DNA of 18,164 bases. Source: CAYOEZ01 sp964402955. GTDB lineage: Bacteria; Chloroflexota; DTOL01; DAOUCN01. The DNA is taken from assembly GCA_964402955.1 (NCBI GenBank), contig CAYOEZ010000081.1:1-18164 (forward strand), written 5' to 3'. A model generated the notes under the pieces. The model worked only from the letters and a program-made list of their open reading frames with translations. It was not told the DNA's origin and did not search any database. Of this stretch, positions 1 to 6,930 are shown piece by piece (the stretch's first letter is position 1; each line of letters starts with the position of its first letter). The position numbers and the translations under genes are program-made.

Positions 1-228
1 AGACAACTTTTGGCCCCCGGAATGGGGGCGGGGGGGACAGGCGGGGTTGAACGGGATATCCAAGCTGGGCGCGGAAAGGGTTGGCCTGGCCAGAGCAGGC
101 TCTTGCGCCGGCGCCGCCAACTGATTGGCGCCAATGGCTTGCGCCTGACTCATGGTTGGCATACCCGATGGAACGACAGTCGACACAATGAGCGCCACGG
201 TCAGCAACATGGTAGCAGGTATCTTCAT
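1..228 (-). CDS. Secreted protein, N-terminal fragment (runs off window)
   Basis: An open frame of 76 codons begins at ATG 228 and stays open to base 1, so the gene continues beyond the left edge. The first ~32 residues look like a Sec signal peptide: MKIPAT, a hydrophobic core (LLTVALIVSTVV), then a polar stretch ending in AQA, a plausible signal-peptidase I site before IGAN. What follows is rich in Ala and Pro, as in linkers of exported proteins, and no domain is recognisable in the visible part. The purine-rich stretch AGGGGTGAAG just upstream is the only ribosome-site candidate and is imperfect. A promoter-like sequence lies ~140 bp upstream. The last visible ~15 codons cross a run of C/G homopolymers, so a sequencing slip there is possible. 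Function unknown; most likely an exported or surface protein. Confidence 0.6.
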   Translation of the reverse strand, partial: MKIPATMLLTVALIVSTVVPSGMPTMSQAQAIGANQLAAPAQEPALARPTLSAPSLDIPFNPACPPRPHSGGQKLS

Positions 229-364
229 ATCTTCACCCCTGGACAAGCTTGCCTTTCCCCTGCCCGTTCGTCATGTTGGTGCAGCGCCTGGCGGCCGCTC
301 AGCACACAAAAACCAGTCAGGATTGCCACACGATCGCGGCAATGCTGGCTGCTGGGGGAAAGGT

Positions 365-392
365 ATCATAAACATAAACGTGCTTTGTGCAA
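365..392 (-). promoter_or_regulatory. Sigma-70-type promoter for the secreted-protein gene
   Basis: On the minus strand, TTGCAC (387-392) and TATGAT (365-370) are separated by 16 bp. Transcription would start near 358, giving a ~130-nt leader before ATG 228. It lies in the 255-bp gap (229-483) between rdgB and the truncated secreted-protein gene. I see nothing else in that gap apart from GC-rich sequence, and no convincing rdgB terminator. Confidence 0.5.
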
Positions 393-483
393 TGGGGGAT
401 ACGATACGCCGCTCGCGTCTCGCTCCCATTCCTGCAACGCGTGCGACCTGCCAGACGCGCCGGGGAGATCGACGTGAGGTACG

Positions 484-1110
484 CTACGTCGACGCAGCGT
501 GGTTGTGCATCTCGTTGCACATTTCAAGGATGTGTGGCACAGCACGCTGCGCTGCGCGAGCACGGTGGCTTATGCGGTTCTTCACATCCTCTGCCAACTC
601 AGCCATTGTGCAGCCCTGGTCGGGCAGGTAGAAGACAGGATCATAGCCGAAGCCGCCCGCGCCGCGCGGCGCAAACAGGATCACGCCACGTACCGAGCCC
701 CGGCACAAACGCACGCGCCCATCCGGACTGGCCAGGGCAATCACGGCCACAAAACGCGCCTGGCGCCGCTCGATCGGCACACTCTCGAGGTTATGCAAGA
801 GGAGCGCAATGCGTTCGGCGCTGCTTGCGCCGTCTCCGGCATAGCGCGCAGAGCGGACGCCGGGTGCGCCAGCGAGAGCGGCCACTTCCAGGCCAGAGTC
901 ATCGCCGAGAGAGACCATGCCGCTGGCGCGGGCAAAGGCGAGGGCCTTGAGGCGGGCATTGGTTGCATAGGTGCGTCCGGTTTCTTCGACCCGGACATCG
1001 ATGCCCGTATCCATGGGCGAGGCCACAGATACGGGCACAGAATGCAGAATCTCCCGCAACTCGCGAATCTTGTCCAGATTGTTCGTAGCAATCAGGAGAG
1101 TAGGTGGCAT
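484..1110 (-). CDS. rdgB: XTP/dITP diphosphatase (RdgB/HAM1 family)
   Basis: A 208-aa house-cleaning enzyme of the nucleotide pool that hydrolyses XTP, dITP and ITP to monophosphates and PPi, keeping deaminated purines out of DNA and RNA. Family hallmarks are visible in order: TNNLDKIREL near the N-terminus (nucleotide binding), SLGDDSGLEVAALAGAPGVR (catalytic acidic residues), GFGYDPVFYLP, and KNRISHRARA near the C-terminus. Length is close to the usual ~200 aa, with a short non-conserved tail. The ATG lies 8 nt after the stop of the upstream gene and has no strong Shine-Dalgarno, so translational coupling is likely. It is the last gene of the run isocitrate dehydrogenase - unknown - rdgB. 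The family assignment is secure; the link to the two upstream genes is positional only. Confidence 0.95.
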   Translation of the reverse strand: MPPTLLIATNNLDKIRELREILHSVPVSVASPMDTGIDVRVEETGRTYATNARLKALAFARASGMVSLGDDSGLEVAALAGAPGVRSARYAGDGASSAERIALLLHNLESVPIERRQARFVAVIALASPDGRVRLCRGSVRGVILFAPRGAGGFGYDPVFYLPDQGCTMAELAEDVKNRISHRARAAQRAVPHILEMCNEMHNHAAST

Positions 1111-1118
1111 GAAGATGT

Positions 1119-1778
1119 CTACGCTGTCGCCGCAGCTTCTTGCTTGAGAATCAACAAACGGCGGTTGACCGCATTGAGCGTTGCCCGTGCAGCAGCATCA
1201 GACGCCTCGGTGTGCACCTGGCAAATGCCCAACAGGATCTCCTTGCTGGTCCCAAAATCGACCGAAACGGACACGACGACCGCCTGCATGTGATCGATCA
1301 TGATCTGTGCGATCTGATCGACCTGATAGGTCACGCGCTCGCCAAGAACCTGCTGCATGGCCTCGATCGTCGCTGTACACACGAGACGAACGATGTCCAA
1401 CTCGTCGCCCGAAGCGTGCGCCGAGCCAACGAAAAGATGGCCATCTTTCTCCAGCTCAACCTCGGCTCGTCTGCTTGGACCGTCGACGCTGCGCACAGCC
1501 ACCAGACGGGGACGCCCTTCTGCCTGGAACAGGCGCTCTTCCTGCATCTGAACGAGACTGATGCGACGGTAGTCGACACGCACGCTGAAGTTGACCAGGA
1601 GCATACTCTCGATGTCGCGCACAACCTGTTTGGGTTTGCGCAGAGGAGAAGCTATGACATGAATCTCTTCTACAGTGTCATCGCTGATAACAACCTGGGC
1701 CGCGTAGACGCCTCGGATCTTATTAATTGCCCCTTCCATCGTGCGCGCATCCAGCGGACGGCGTCGCCTCTCCATCAT
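1119..1778 (-). CDS. Conserved-looking protein of unknown function
   Basis: A 219-aa soluble-looking protein with no signal peptide or membrane segment. I cannot assign a function. Two parts are apparent: an N-terminal segment (~10-85) with alternating short strands and helices, including EIHVIASPLRKPKQVVRDIE and a following RVDYRRISLVQM, and a C-terminal segment (~90-200) with strands such as RLVAVRSVDG and VVVSVSVDFG joined by a long helix. N-terminal segments of this kind, with a 'KPKQIVRDIES...RVDHRKIS'-like pattern, are familiar to me from uncharacterised proteins of Chloroflexota and Firmicutes; that is memory, not a search. The start is supported by GAGGAGG 7 nt upstream of ATG 1778 (a second ATG follows directly). 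The gene lies 47 bp behind isocitrate dehydrogenase and 8 nt before rdgB, so all three are probably co-transcribed. Confidence 0.8.
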   Translation of the reverse strand: MMERRRRPLDARTMEGAINKIRGVYAAQVVISDDTVEEIHVIASPLRKPKQVVRDIESMLLVNFSVRVDYRRISLVQMQEERLFQAEGRPRLVAVRSVDGPSRRAEVELEKDGHLFVGSAHASGDELDIVRLVCTATIEAMQQVLGERVTYQVDQIAQIMIDHMQAVVVSVSVDFGTSKEILLGICQVHTEASDAAARATLNAVNRRLLILKQEAAATA

Positions 1779-1825
1779 TCGTCTTCCTCCTCACACCCTC
1801 GTCGGGCCATCACTTCTCTACGCAT

Positions 1826-2845
1826 CTATAAGCGTGCAATGATGGCGTCAGCCATTTGCGAAGTTCCTACGGCGGTTGGGTCATCACGCTCTGGCTTCAA
1901 GTCGTAGGTAACGTCTTTGCCTTCGGCAATAACCGCAGCGATAGCACTCTCAACCCGCTCTGCAGCGGTGCGCTCCCCCAGGTGGCGCAACATGAGGGCG
2001 CCAGACAAAATCGTTGCCGTCGGATTGACCTTGTTCAGCCCGGCATACTTTGGCGCCGAGCCATGAATTGGCTCAAACATGGCGGCAAACGTGCCGATAT
2101 TGGCGCCCGGCGCAATGCCCAAACCGCCAACCAGCCCGGCCACCAGATCACTCAGAATATCGCCGTAGAGGTTGGGGCAGAGCAGGATGTCATACTCCTC
2201 AGGCCGCTGCACCAGTTGCATGGACATGTTGTCGACGATGCGATCTTCGAACTGAATATCGGGGTAGCTCTGCGCCACCTGCTGGCACACACGCAGCCAC
2301 AGCCCATCGGTGAACTTCATGATGTTGGCCTTGTGCACTGCAGTAACCTTGCGCCGCCCGTTGGCGCGTGCATAATCAAAGGCGAAGCGTGCAATGCGAT
2401 CCGAATTCTTGCGTGTGATCACCTTGATCGATTCAGCCGCTTCATCCGGGATCACCCAGTGCTCGATGCCTGCATAGAGGTCTTCCGTATTCTCGCGCAC
2501 AACCACCAGATCGATGTTCTCAAAACGCGTGCGCACCCCAGGGAAGGTGCGCGCCGGGCGCAGGTTGGCATAGAGATCCAAAGCCTTGCGCATCGCCACA
2601 TTGACGCTGCGGAACCCCTCACCGATAGGCGTGGTGATGGGTCCTTTGAGCGCCACCTTGTTGCGCCGGATGGACTCAAGAACGTGATCAGGCATGGGGG
2701 TGCCATACTTGGCCATCACGCCTTCGCCCGCATCCTGAATCTCCCACACAAAGTTGACACCGGAGGCGTCCAGCACATGCCGTGTGGCTTCCACCAACTC
2801 TGGACCGGTCCCGTCGCCCGGTATCAATGTGACTGTATACGCCAA
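1826..2845 (-). CDS. icd: Isocitrate dehydrogenase, short isocitrate/isopropylmalate dehydrogenase family
   Basis: A 339-aa decarboxylating dehydrogenase converting isocitrate to 2-oxoglutarate in the TCA cycle. Isocitrate-type substrate residues can be read off by comparison with the E. coli enzyme: S80, N82 and R86 in RSVNVAMRK, R96, R117, Y124, the catalytic Lys in VHKANIMKFTDG, and the metal aspartates in NLYGDILSD. SVNVAMRK at this site argues against isopropylmalate dehydrogenase. The cofactor loop reads HGSAPKYAG (K266, Y267), as in NADP enzymes, although short homologues are often annotated as NAD-dependent. The start codon is TTG (2845), preceded by GAGGAGG with 8 nt spacing, and gives the usual MAYTVTLIPGDG start. 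A strong promoter lies ~115 bp upstream. Isocitrate dehydrogenase activity is very likely; the cofactor is open. Confidence 0.92.
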   Translation of the reverse strand: MAYTVTLIPGDGTGPELVEATRHVLDASGVNFVWEIQDAGEGVMAKYGTPMPDHVLESIRRNKVALKGPITTPIGEGFRSVNVAMRKALDLYANLRPARTFPGVRTRFENIDLVVVRENTEDLYAGIEHWVIPDEAAESIKVITRKNSDRIARFAFDYARANGRRKVTAVHKANIMKFTDGLWLRVCQQVAQSYPDIQFEDRIVDNMSMQLVQRPEEYDILLCPNLYGDILSDLVAGLVGGLGIAPGANIGTFAAMFEPIHGSAPKYAGLNKVNPTATILSGALMLRHLGERTAAERVESAIAAVIAEGKDVTYDLKPERDDPTAVGTSQMADAIIARL

Positions 2846-2957
2846 TGTCTGTTCCTCCTCAGGGTCAACACTCTGCCGGATAGACTCAAACCAGGGGTGC
2901 GCGCGCGTGCAAGTGCGTGGCCAGTGCGATCGTAAACACTACCGCTTATGTTACTCT

Positions 2958-2986
2958 ATTCTACAGTGATCTACTCAAATTGTCAA
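2958..2986 (-). promoter_or_regulatory. Near-consensus sigma-70 promoter for icd
   Basis: On the minus strand a perfect -35 TTGACA (2981-2986) is followed after 17 bp by the -10 TAGAAT (2958-2963). The predicted start is near 2951, leaving a ~105-nt leader before the TTG start of icd. It should drive icd, the unknown 219-aa gene and rdgB. Confidence 0.75.
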
Positions 2987-2998
2987 CGGCCTGTTTGG

Positions 2999-3030
2999 AA
3001 AAATCCGATCAGACTGATGTTGCGTCAGTC
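2999..3030 (-). terminator. Weak terminator-like hairpin after the ABC permease gene
   Basis: On the minus strand GACTGA pairs with TCAGTC (3025-3030 with 3012-3017) around a 7-nt loop that begins at the permease stop codon. Five T residues follow (2999-3003), but only after an 8-nt gap. The short stem and displaced T tract make intrinsic termination uncertain. Its position between the ABC operon and the icd promoter suits a terminator. Confidence 0.3.
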
Positions 3031-3762
3031 CAGAATGAGGCGGTTTCGCTGGAAGCGTGAGAGCGCAATTGCGATAACTGCGGCATCGAGTGCAGTCAGC
3101 AAAAGCAATGCCGCCAGCACGACCACGCGCTCATCCAGAGCCAACAGAGCCGGCAGGAAACGATTCTTAGCCGCATCGGGCAGGACAGTCACGCCCAGGA
3201 TGGGTAGCCACACCAGCAGCAGGATACCGATGCTCAGGCTCTGCGCCGCCTGGCGTACCGTGCCTGCCCGCAGGGAGACCAGCACACCGATGCCCGCCAC
3301 CAGCGCCGCGCCCAGGATACCAAAGATGAGGAAACCAACGATGGTCAGCAACGGATACATCGCCACCGTCCCCGTCCAGTTGCTCAGGTTGACCGTGACC
3401 AGCCCGACGACGAGCAGAAGCACGGTCATGGTCAGCGAATAGCTGACGGCCGCCAGCATCTTGCCCAGCAGAATGACCCGGTCCGAAAGGCGGCTGGCCA
3501 GCAGGGTTTCCAGCGTATGCCGCTCGCGTTCACCGGCAAAAGAATCGGCGATCATGCCCGTGACGAGGAACAGCGGCATCCAGGCCCAGGTCACGAGGCT
3601 GACCGGCGATTCGACCCAGGCGCGCCCTGATTGCAGCGGCAGAATGACGCCAAAGACAACCATCATGAGCAACACGTTGGTGAGTGTTGCGCGCACGCTC
3701 CCCCGTTGCACGAGAAACTCCTTTAGTTCTTTCCACGTTACAGTCAGAATATCGGACATCAT
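3025..3762 (-). CDS. ABC-2 type transporter permease
   Basis: A 245-aa integral membrane protein with about six hydrophobic segments. The segment FAGERERHTLETLLA after the second membrane helix is typical of ABC-2/NatB-like permeases, where it couples to the ATPase. It would form the membrane half of an exporter with the adjacent ATP-binding protein, probably as a dimer in the cytoplasmic membrane; the substrate is unknown. An in-frame ATG exists at 3777, but the Shine-Dalgarno GGAGG lies inside that extension (3770-3776 region), 8 nt before ATG 3762, so I chose 3762. The gene follows the ATPase gene by 39 bp and ends the cassette. Length fits the short single-domain permeases of this group. 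Function class is secure, the cargo is not. Confidence 0.88.
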   Translation of the reverse strand: MMSDILTVTWKELKEFLVQRGSVRATLTNVLLMMVVFGVILPLQSGRAWVESPVSLVTWAWMPLFLVTGMIADSFAGERERHTLETLLASRLSDRVILLGKMLAAVSYSLTMTVLLLVVGLVTVNLSNWTGTVAMYPLLTIVGFLIFGILGAALVAGIGVLVSLRAGTVRQAAQSLSIGILLLVWLPILGVTVLPDAAKNRFLPALLALDERVVVLAALLLLTALDAAVIAIALSRFQRNRLILD

Positions 3763-3801
3763 GTCAGTACCCTCCATATGGTTGCCGGCGCGCTGACCGG
3801 C

Positions 3802-4734
3802 CTACTCTTTACCTTCGACCAGGGTCAGGAAGACGTCTTCCAGGCTCACCCTGTCCTTGTTCACCTCTTCCACCTGCACCCCGGCGCCAACCAACGCGCT
3901 GACCAGCGGCGACACACTTGCCACATTGCGCAGGTCAATGGTCAGGCGGCCAGCAACGGCTACGGCAGACACGACCTCGGGCCGCGCCCGTACCATGTCG
4001 AGCACCAGATCGGTGAAGCCGCGCCCCACAATCTCGACGCGCGGTTGGCTCATGCGCGATCGCAGATGGTCCGGACTAGCGCAGGCCAGCAGCTTGCCCT
4101 GGCGAATGACGCCAATGACTGAACACAGCTTCTCGGCTTCTGCCAGATTGTGAGTGGTCAGGAAAACGGTAACGCCCTCGCTCGCAGCCAGCCCCGCCAG
4201 ATCATCGTGCAAGGCTACCGCGGCCACGGGGTCAAGTCCGGCGGTTGGCTCGTCCAGGAACAGCACATCGGGGCGATGCAGCATAGCCCTGGCCACGGCG
4301 AGCTTCTGCTTCATGCCACGGCTCCAAGCGCCGGCAATTTCGTTGCGGCGCTCCCACAGCCCCATATTGCCGAGCAGTTCCTCGATGCGCGCCGCGCGCT
4401 GCGCGGACGGAACATGCCACACCCGGCCATAGAACTCCAGCTTATCGCGCGCGCTGAGGCGATCATATATGCCCGAATGCTCGAGCAAAGCGCTCCTGCG
4501 CTGGCGGATCGCGTCCGCCTGGGTGCGCGTATCAAAGCCAAGCACTTTGGCTGAGCCTGCCGTTGGCGCAAGCAATCCCAGCAGCAGCCGTATGGTTGTT
4601 GTCTTGCCGGCGCCATTGGGGCCCAGGAAGCCGAAGATTGTGCCCCGGGCAACCTGCAAGCTCATGTCGTCGACCGCCCGCAAAGTGCCAAAGGCGCACG
4701 TGAGTCCCTGTGTCTCGATCGTTAGATCTGCCAT
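3802..4734 (-). CDS. ABC transporter ATP-binding protein (NatA-like)
   Basis: A 310-aa cytoplasmic ATPase that would energise the adjacent ABC-2 permease. Motifs in order: Walker A GPNGAGKTT (residues 38-46), a glutamine-loop region reading LLEHSGIYDRLSA as in many ABC-2 exporters, an atypical signature WSRGMKQK in place of LSGGQ (common in this subgroup), Walker B LFLDEPTAGLD, and the switch histidine in LTTHNLAEAE. A C-terminal extension of ~90 residues, typical of exporters related to sodium, drug or bacitracin export ATPases, follows the nucleotide-binding domain. The start is fixed by AGGAG 8 nt upstream of ATG 4734. It follows the winged-helix regulator gene by 62 bp and precedes the permease gene. 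The substrate cannot be told from sequence. Confidence 0.92.
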   Translation of the reverse strand: MADLTIETQGLTCAFGTLRAVDDMSLQVARGTIFGFLGPNGAGKTTTIRLLLGLLAPTAGSAKVLGFDTRTQADAIRQRRSALLEHSGIYDRLSARDKLEFYGRVWHVPSAQRAARIEELLGNMGLWERRNEIAGAWSRGMKQKLAVARAMLHRPDVLFLDEPTAGLDPVAAVALHDDLAGLAASEGVTVFLTTHNLAEAEKLCSVIGVIRQGKLLACASPDHLRSRMSQPRVEIVGRGFTDLVLDMVRARPEVVSAVAVAGRLTIDLRNVASVSPLVSALVGAGVQVEEVNKDRVSLEDVFLTLVEGKE

Positions 4735-4796
4735 CTGCGGTGCTCCTGTCGTTCTTTCGTGTACAGCGCACTGCCCGGCTTGACTGAAACCTTAGA

Positions 4797-5114
4797 CTAC
4801 GTTGGTAACGAATCCACTGCCTCGCGCAGACGCTGGTGGTAGGCCTGGAATGCAGCGCGCCCCGGCACGGTTAGTGCACATGTCGTCTGCGGCACTTTGC
4901 CGCGAAAACCCTTGCTGATCTGCACATACCCTGCCTCTTCCAGCCGCATCAGGTGACTGGATAGGTTGCCTTTGGTCAACCCGGTGCTGTGCAACAGATA
5001 GATGAAGTCGGCGGATTCGACCGTATAGAGCACGGCCATGATGGCCAGCCGCGCCGGCTCATGTACGACACGATCCAGGTCAGCAAGATGGCGAAAGCTC
5101 GACTCGTCATCCAT
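4797..5114 (-). CDS. Winged-helix transcriptional regulator (ArsR/MarR-like)
   Basis: A 105-aa DNA-binding protein made almost entirely of one winged-helix domain. It reads LDRVVHEPARLAIMAVL (helices 1-2), then LLHSTGLTKGNLSSHLMRLEEAGYV, which is a clear helix-turn-helix with a recognition helix, then a wing with KGFRGKVPQTTCALT and a C-terminal dimerisation helix. Small proteins of this kind (HTH_34-like) often regulate adjacent ABC transporters. Upstream in-frame ATGs (5168, 5120) are less likely: GGAGG sits 6 nt before ATG 5114. The start overlaps the end of the preceding membrane-protein gene by 8 bp, indicating translational coupling. No cysteine or histidine metal site is seen. It is probably the autoregulator of this four-gene operon; the inverted repeat at 5769-5797 is a candidate operator. 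Confidence 0.85.
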   Translation of the reverse strand: MDDESSFRHLADLDRVVHEPARLAIMAVLYTVESADFIYLLHSTGLTKGNLSSHLMRLEEAGYVQISKGFRGKVPQTTCALTVPGRAAFQAYHQRLREAVDSLPT

Positions 5115-5742
5115 TGCCATCCTCCAGGGGAGCGCTGCGCAGGTAACGAAAAAGAGCCGCGCCGCCAAGCACGAGGGTCGCCAGCCCCAGCAGAGCGTAG
5201 TAGAGTGCGATGCCCAGGCTCAAGTCGCTTGTCAGCCAGGCAAGAGCGCACCCGACCGCCAACGACCAGACCGCCAACACGTAGAAACGCGGCACAGCCA
5301 CCTCGCTGCCAACGCGGAAGATCAGGGCAGCCACGCCGGCAGCCATCATCAGTGGGACAAGGCGCGCGATGTCCTGGCGATAGATCAGGCTGGCAACGAC
5401 AACCAGCGCAACTGCCCCCCCGATGAAGCCAGCGACCGCCCCGCGCAGCAGCCGCGACTGGCGTGACGCCTGTTTGTAGGCCACGTAGCCGGTGCGCGGG
5501 TAGGTGATGCGCTCCTTCAGCCGGCCGGCAACTTTGCGCCCGCTCAGAATCCACACGATCGTCACGACCATAAAGCCGGGGGCGAAAATCCATTTCAGAG
5601 ATGAACTCTGCGGCGTCGCCCAGTCGAGCAGCAAGAATAGCCCGATGACGACGAAGAAGACGCCGGCCAATACCTCCACCAGGCCGTCCTCGTACCAGTA
5701 GCTCTTGGTCTTGCGCATCAGGTCATCGACGTTGGTGTTCAT
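5107..5742 (-). CDS. Multipass membrane protein of unknown function, first gene of ABC cassette
   Basis: A 211-aa protein with about six predicted membrane segments: VEVLAGVFFVVIGLFLLL, a segment from WIFAPGFMVV, then a cytoplasmic stretch with ERITYPRTGYVAYK, followed by four more hydrophobic segments to the C-terminus. The N-terminus MNTNVDDLMRKTKSYWYEDG is soluble. I do not recognise an enzymatic domain. I chose ATG 5742 because GGGAGG lies 7 nt upstream; the longer frame to 5820 would run into the promoter. It is co-directional and overlapping (8 bp) with the winged-helix regulator, then the ABC ATPase and permease, so it may be a sensor, accessory subunit or immunity-like partner of the transporter. 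That role is inferred from context only. Confidence 0.8.
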   Translation of the reverse strand: MNTNVDDLMRKTKSYWYEDGLVEVLAGVFFVVIGLFLLLDWATPQSSSLKWIFAPGFMVVTIVWILSGRKVAGRLKERITYPRTGYVAYKQASRQSRLLRGAVAGFIGGAVALVVVASLIYRQDIARLVPLMMAAGVAALIFRVGSEVAVPRFYVLAVWSLAVGCALAWLTSDLSLGIALYYALLGLATLVLGGAALFRYLRSAPLEDGNG

Positions 5743-5768
5743 CGTGTTCCCTCCCGTGTTACGCTTGC

Positions 5769-5797
5769 CATACTTGTCTGCATCACAAACTAGTATG
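5769..5797. promoter_or_regulatory. Imperfect inverted repeat, candidate operator of the winged-helix regulator
   Basis: CATACTTGT (5769-5777) faces ACTAGTATG (5789-5797): 9-bp arms with one mismatch and an 11-bp spacer. It covers the predicted transcription start (near 5796) of the membrane-protein/regulator/ABC operon, a usual place for a repressor site. The regulator two genes along is the natural candidate to bind it. Binding itself is inference. Confidence 0.35.
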
Positions 5798-5802
5798 CGT
5801 AC

Positions 5803-5830
5803 ATGATAGCACGGATCCAAAGGATGTCAA
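5803..5830 (-). promoter_or_regulatory. Sigma-70 promoter of the membrane-protein/regulator/ABC operon
   Basis: On the minus strand a perfect -35 TTGACA (5825-5830) precedes TATCAT (5803-5808) with a 16-bp spacer. The start would be near 5796, ~54 nt before the ATG at 5742. Confidence 0.65.
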
Positions 5831-5861
5831 GCGCGATATGGCACGAACCCCAAACAAACCC

Positions 5862-5898
5862 AGAAACCCTAAGGGTCTCGGAGACCCTTAGGGTTTCT
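5862..5898. repeat. Perfect 37-nt palindrome with 18-bp arms
   Basis: The arm AGAAACCCTAAGGGTCTC (5862-5879) is matched exactly by its reverse complement at 5881-5898, with a single G (5880) at the centre. Each arm contains smaller CCCTAAGGG-type palindromes. It lies 36 bp beyond the acetamidase stop and 32 bp upstream of the next operon's -35 box. It could serve as a bidirectional terminator, but no proper T tract follows on either strand (only GGGTTTGTTTGG on the minus strand). A dispersed palindromic repeat is equally likely. Confidence 0.8.
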
Positions 5899-5934
5899 TT
5901 CTGGGCTATCTACAGGCGGGCGCGTTTACGCCTG

Positions 5935-6894
5935 TCAGGGCAAGCACGCCTTGGGGAACTTGGCGACAACCGTATACAACGGATCGACCACGTTGCCGAT
6001 GCGCATCGTGCCCACCTGGGCATTGAGTTGCCACGCCTCCTGGCGCTGGAAGCCGTAGCCCTCGATGAGCCAGCGCAGCAATTCCATCTGCGCCAGGCGC
6101 ACACAGTCCATCAGGTCACGCGTGCTGCCGGCCACCATGATGTGCGTGTCGTTCTCCAGGCGCGGCCACTCAGCCTGCTGGTTCTTGCGCAGCTCGATGT
6201 CCAGCGTGACCTCAGCAGTCACCTCGAGGGCTGTACCATTCAGCTCACCGTCGCCCTGCAAGGCATGAATATCACCGAATGAGAGATACGCTCCCCGCGC
6301 CCAGACAGGCAGGTAGAGAGTCGTGCCCTCGCTTGTCTCGATACAGTCCATGTTGCCGCCGTATTCACCAGGCGCCAAAGTCGTCTCGACGCGCCCGTAG
6401 CGTGGCGCCACGCCGATTGAGCCGATGAAGGGATTGAGGGGAACTTCGACGTGTTGCAGGCGGCTATTGGGCAAGTCGAGGATGCCGATGTTGCGCCGCA
6501 GGTCGAGCGCCCACTCATACCAGATGCCCTCGATGGGCGGGTTGTAGAGCAAAGCGTGGCCGGGCGTTTCGCCACTCAGTGAGCCAAAGTTGGCGCTCTG
6601 CTTGCTCAGCGCGAAATCGCGATTCAGGCGGATGCGACGAATGTATACAGCCAGCAGATCGCCTTCCTCGGCTCCTTCCACATAGAGCGGGCCAACCACG
6701 GGGTTCGACTGGCGCAGACTGGCGCCGGGGATGTGCTGCTTCATGCTCTCGGGCAGAGGATTGCGCTGCGCATCGTTGCCGAACGCATCGCGCGTTTCAG
6801 CAATCACCGTGTCGCCACTCTTGATGTGCGCCAGCGGCTCGCTCGGGCCAAATGTATAATAGTAGATTTTAGGCTGCAAGTGGTGCGTGGTCAT
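5935..6894 (-). CDS. Acetamidase/formamidase family protein
   Basis: A 319-aa hydrolase of the FmdA/AmdA family, which cleaves short-chain amides such as formamide or acetamide to ammonia and the acid. Recognisable parts are HIKSGDTVIAETRDAFG near the N-terminus, NPVVGPLYVEGAEEGDLLAV, the core PGEYGGNMDCIE, and SFGDIHALQGDGELNG carrying the conserved His and acidic residues. Length is close to the ~300-aa members. ATG 6900 directly abuts GGAGG, while ATG 6894 has 6-nt spacing, so 6894 is the better start. It follows the MoaD-like gene by 36 bp and may be co-transcribed with phoU and the two small genes, suggesting nitrogen scavenging or amide turnover beside the Pho genes. The substrate is uncertain, as the family is poorly characterised. 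Confidence 0.88.
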   Translation of the reverse strand: MTTHHLQPKIYYYTFGPSEPLAHIKSGDTVIAETRDAFGNDAQRNPLPESMKQHIPGASLRQSNPVVGPLYVEGAEEGDLLAVYIRRIRLNRDFALSKQSANFGSLSGETPGHALLYNPPIEGIWYEWALDLRRNIGILDLPNSRLQHVEVPLNPFIGSIGVAPRYGRVETTLAPGEYGGNMDCIETSEGTTLYLPVWARGAYLSFGDIHALQGDGELNGTALEVTAEVTLDIELRKNQQAEWPRLENDTHIMVAGSTRDLMDCVRLAQMELLRWLIEGYGFQRQEAWQLNAQVGTMRIGNVVDPLYTVVAKFPKACLP

Positions 6895-6930
6895 GGGCAT
6901 CCTCCCGGATATAGAGTGCGACGATTCGTG

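Noticed and set aside
499..1293. Long plus-strand reading frames opposite rdgB and the 219-aa gene (also 1140-1907, 1856-2935, 11498-12418, 13148-14056, 16481-17365)
   Set aside because: They lie antisense to well-supported genes, have no family motifs and no good ribosome sites; high GC content creates long antisense frames.
3763..3777. Upstream in-frame start of the permease (and similarly 5168/5120 for the regulator, 6900 for the amidase, 15617 for dprA)
   Set aside because: In each case a Shine-Dalgarno lies inside or against the longer version and points to the internal ATG.
5862..5898. Palindrome as a standard Rho-independent terminator
   Set aside because: No continuous T tract follows on either strand and the centre is a single base; kept only as a repeat with possible terminator activity.
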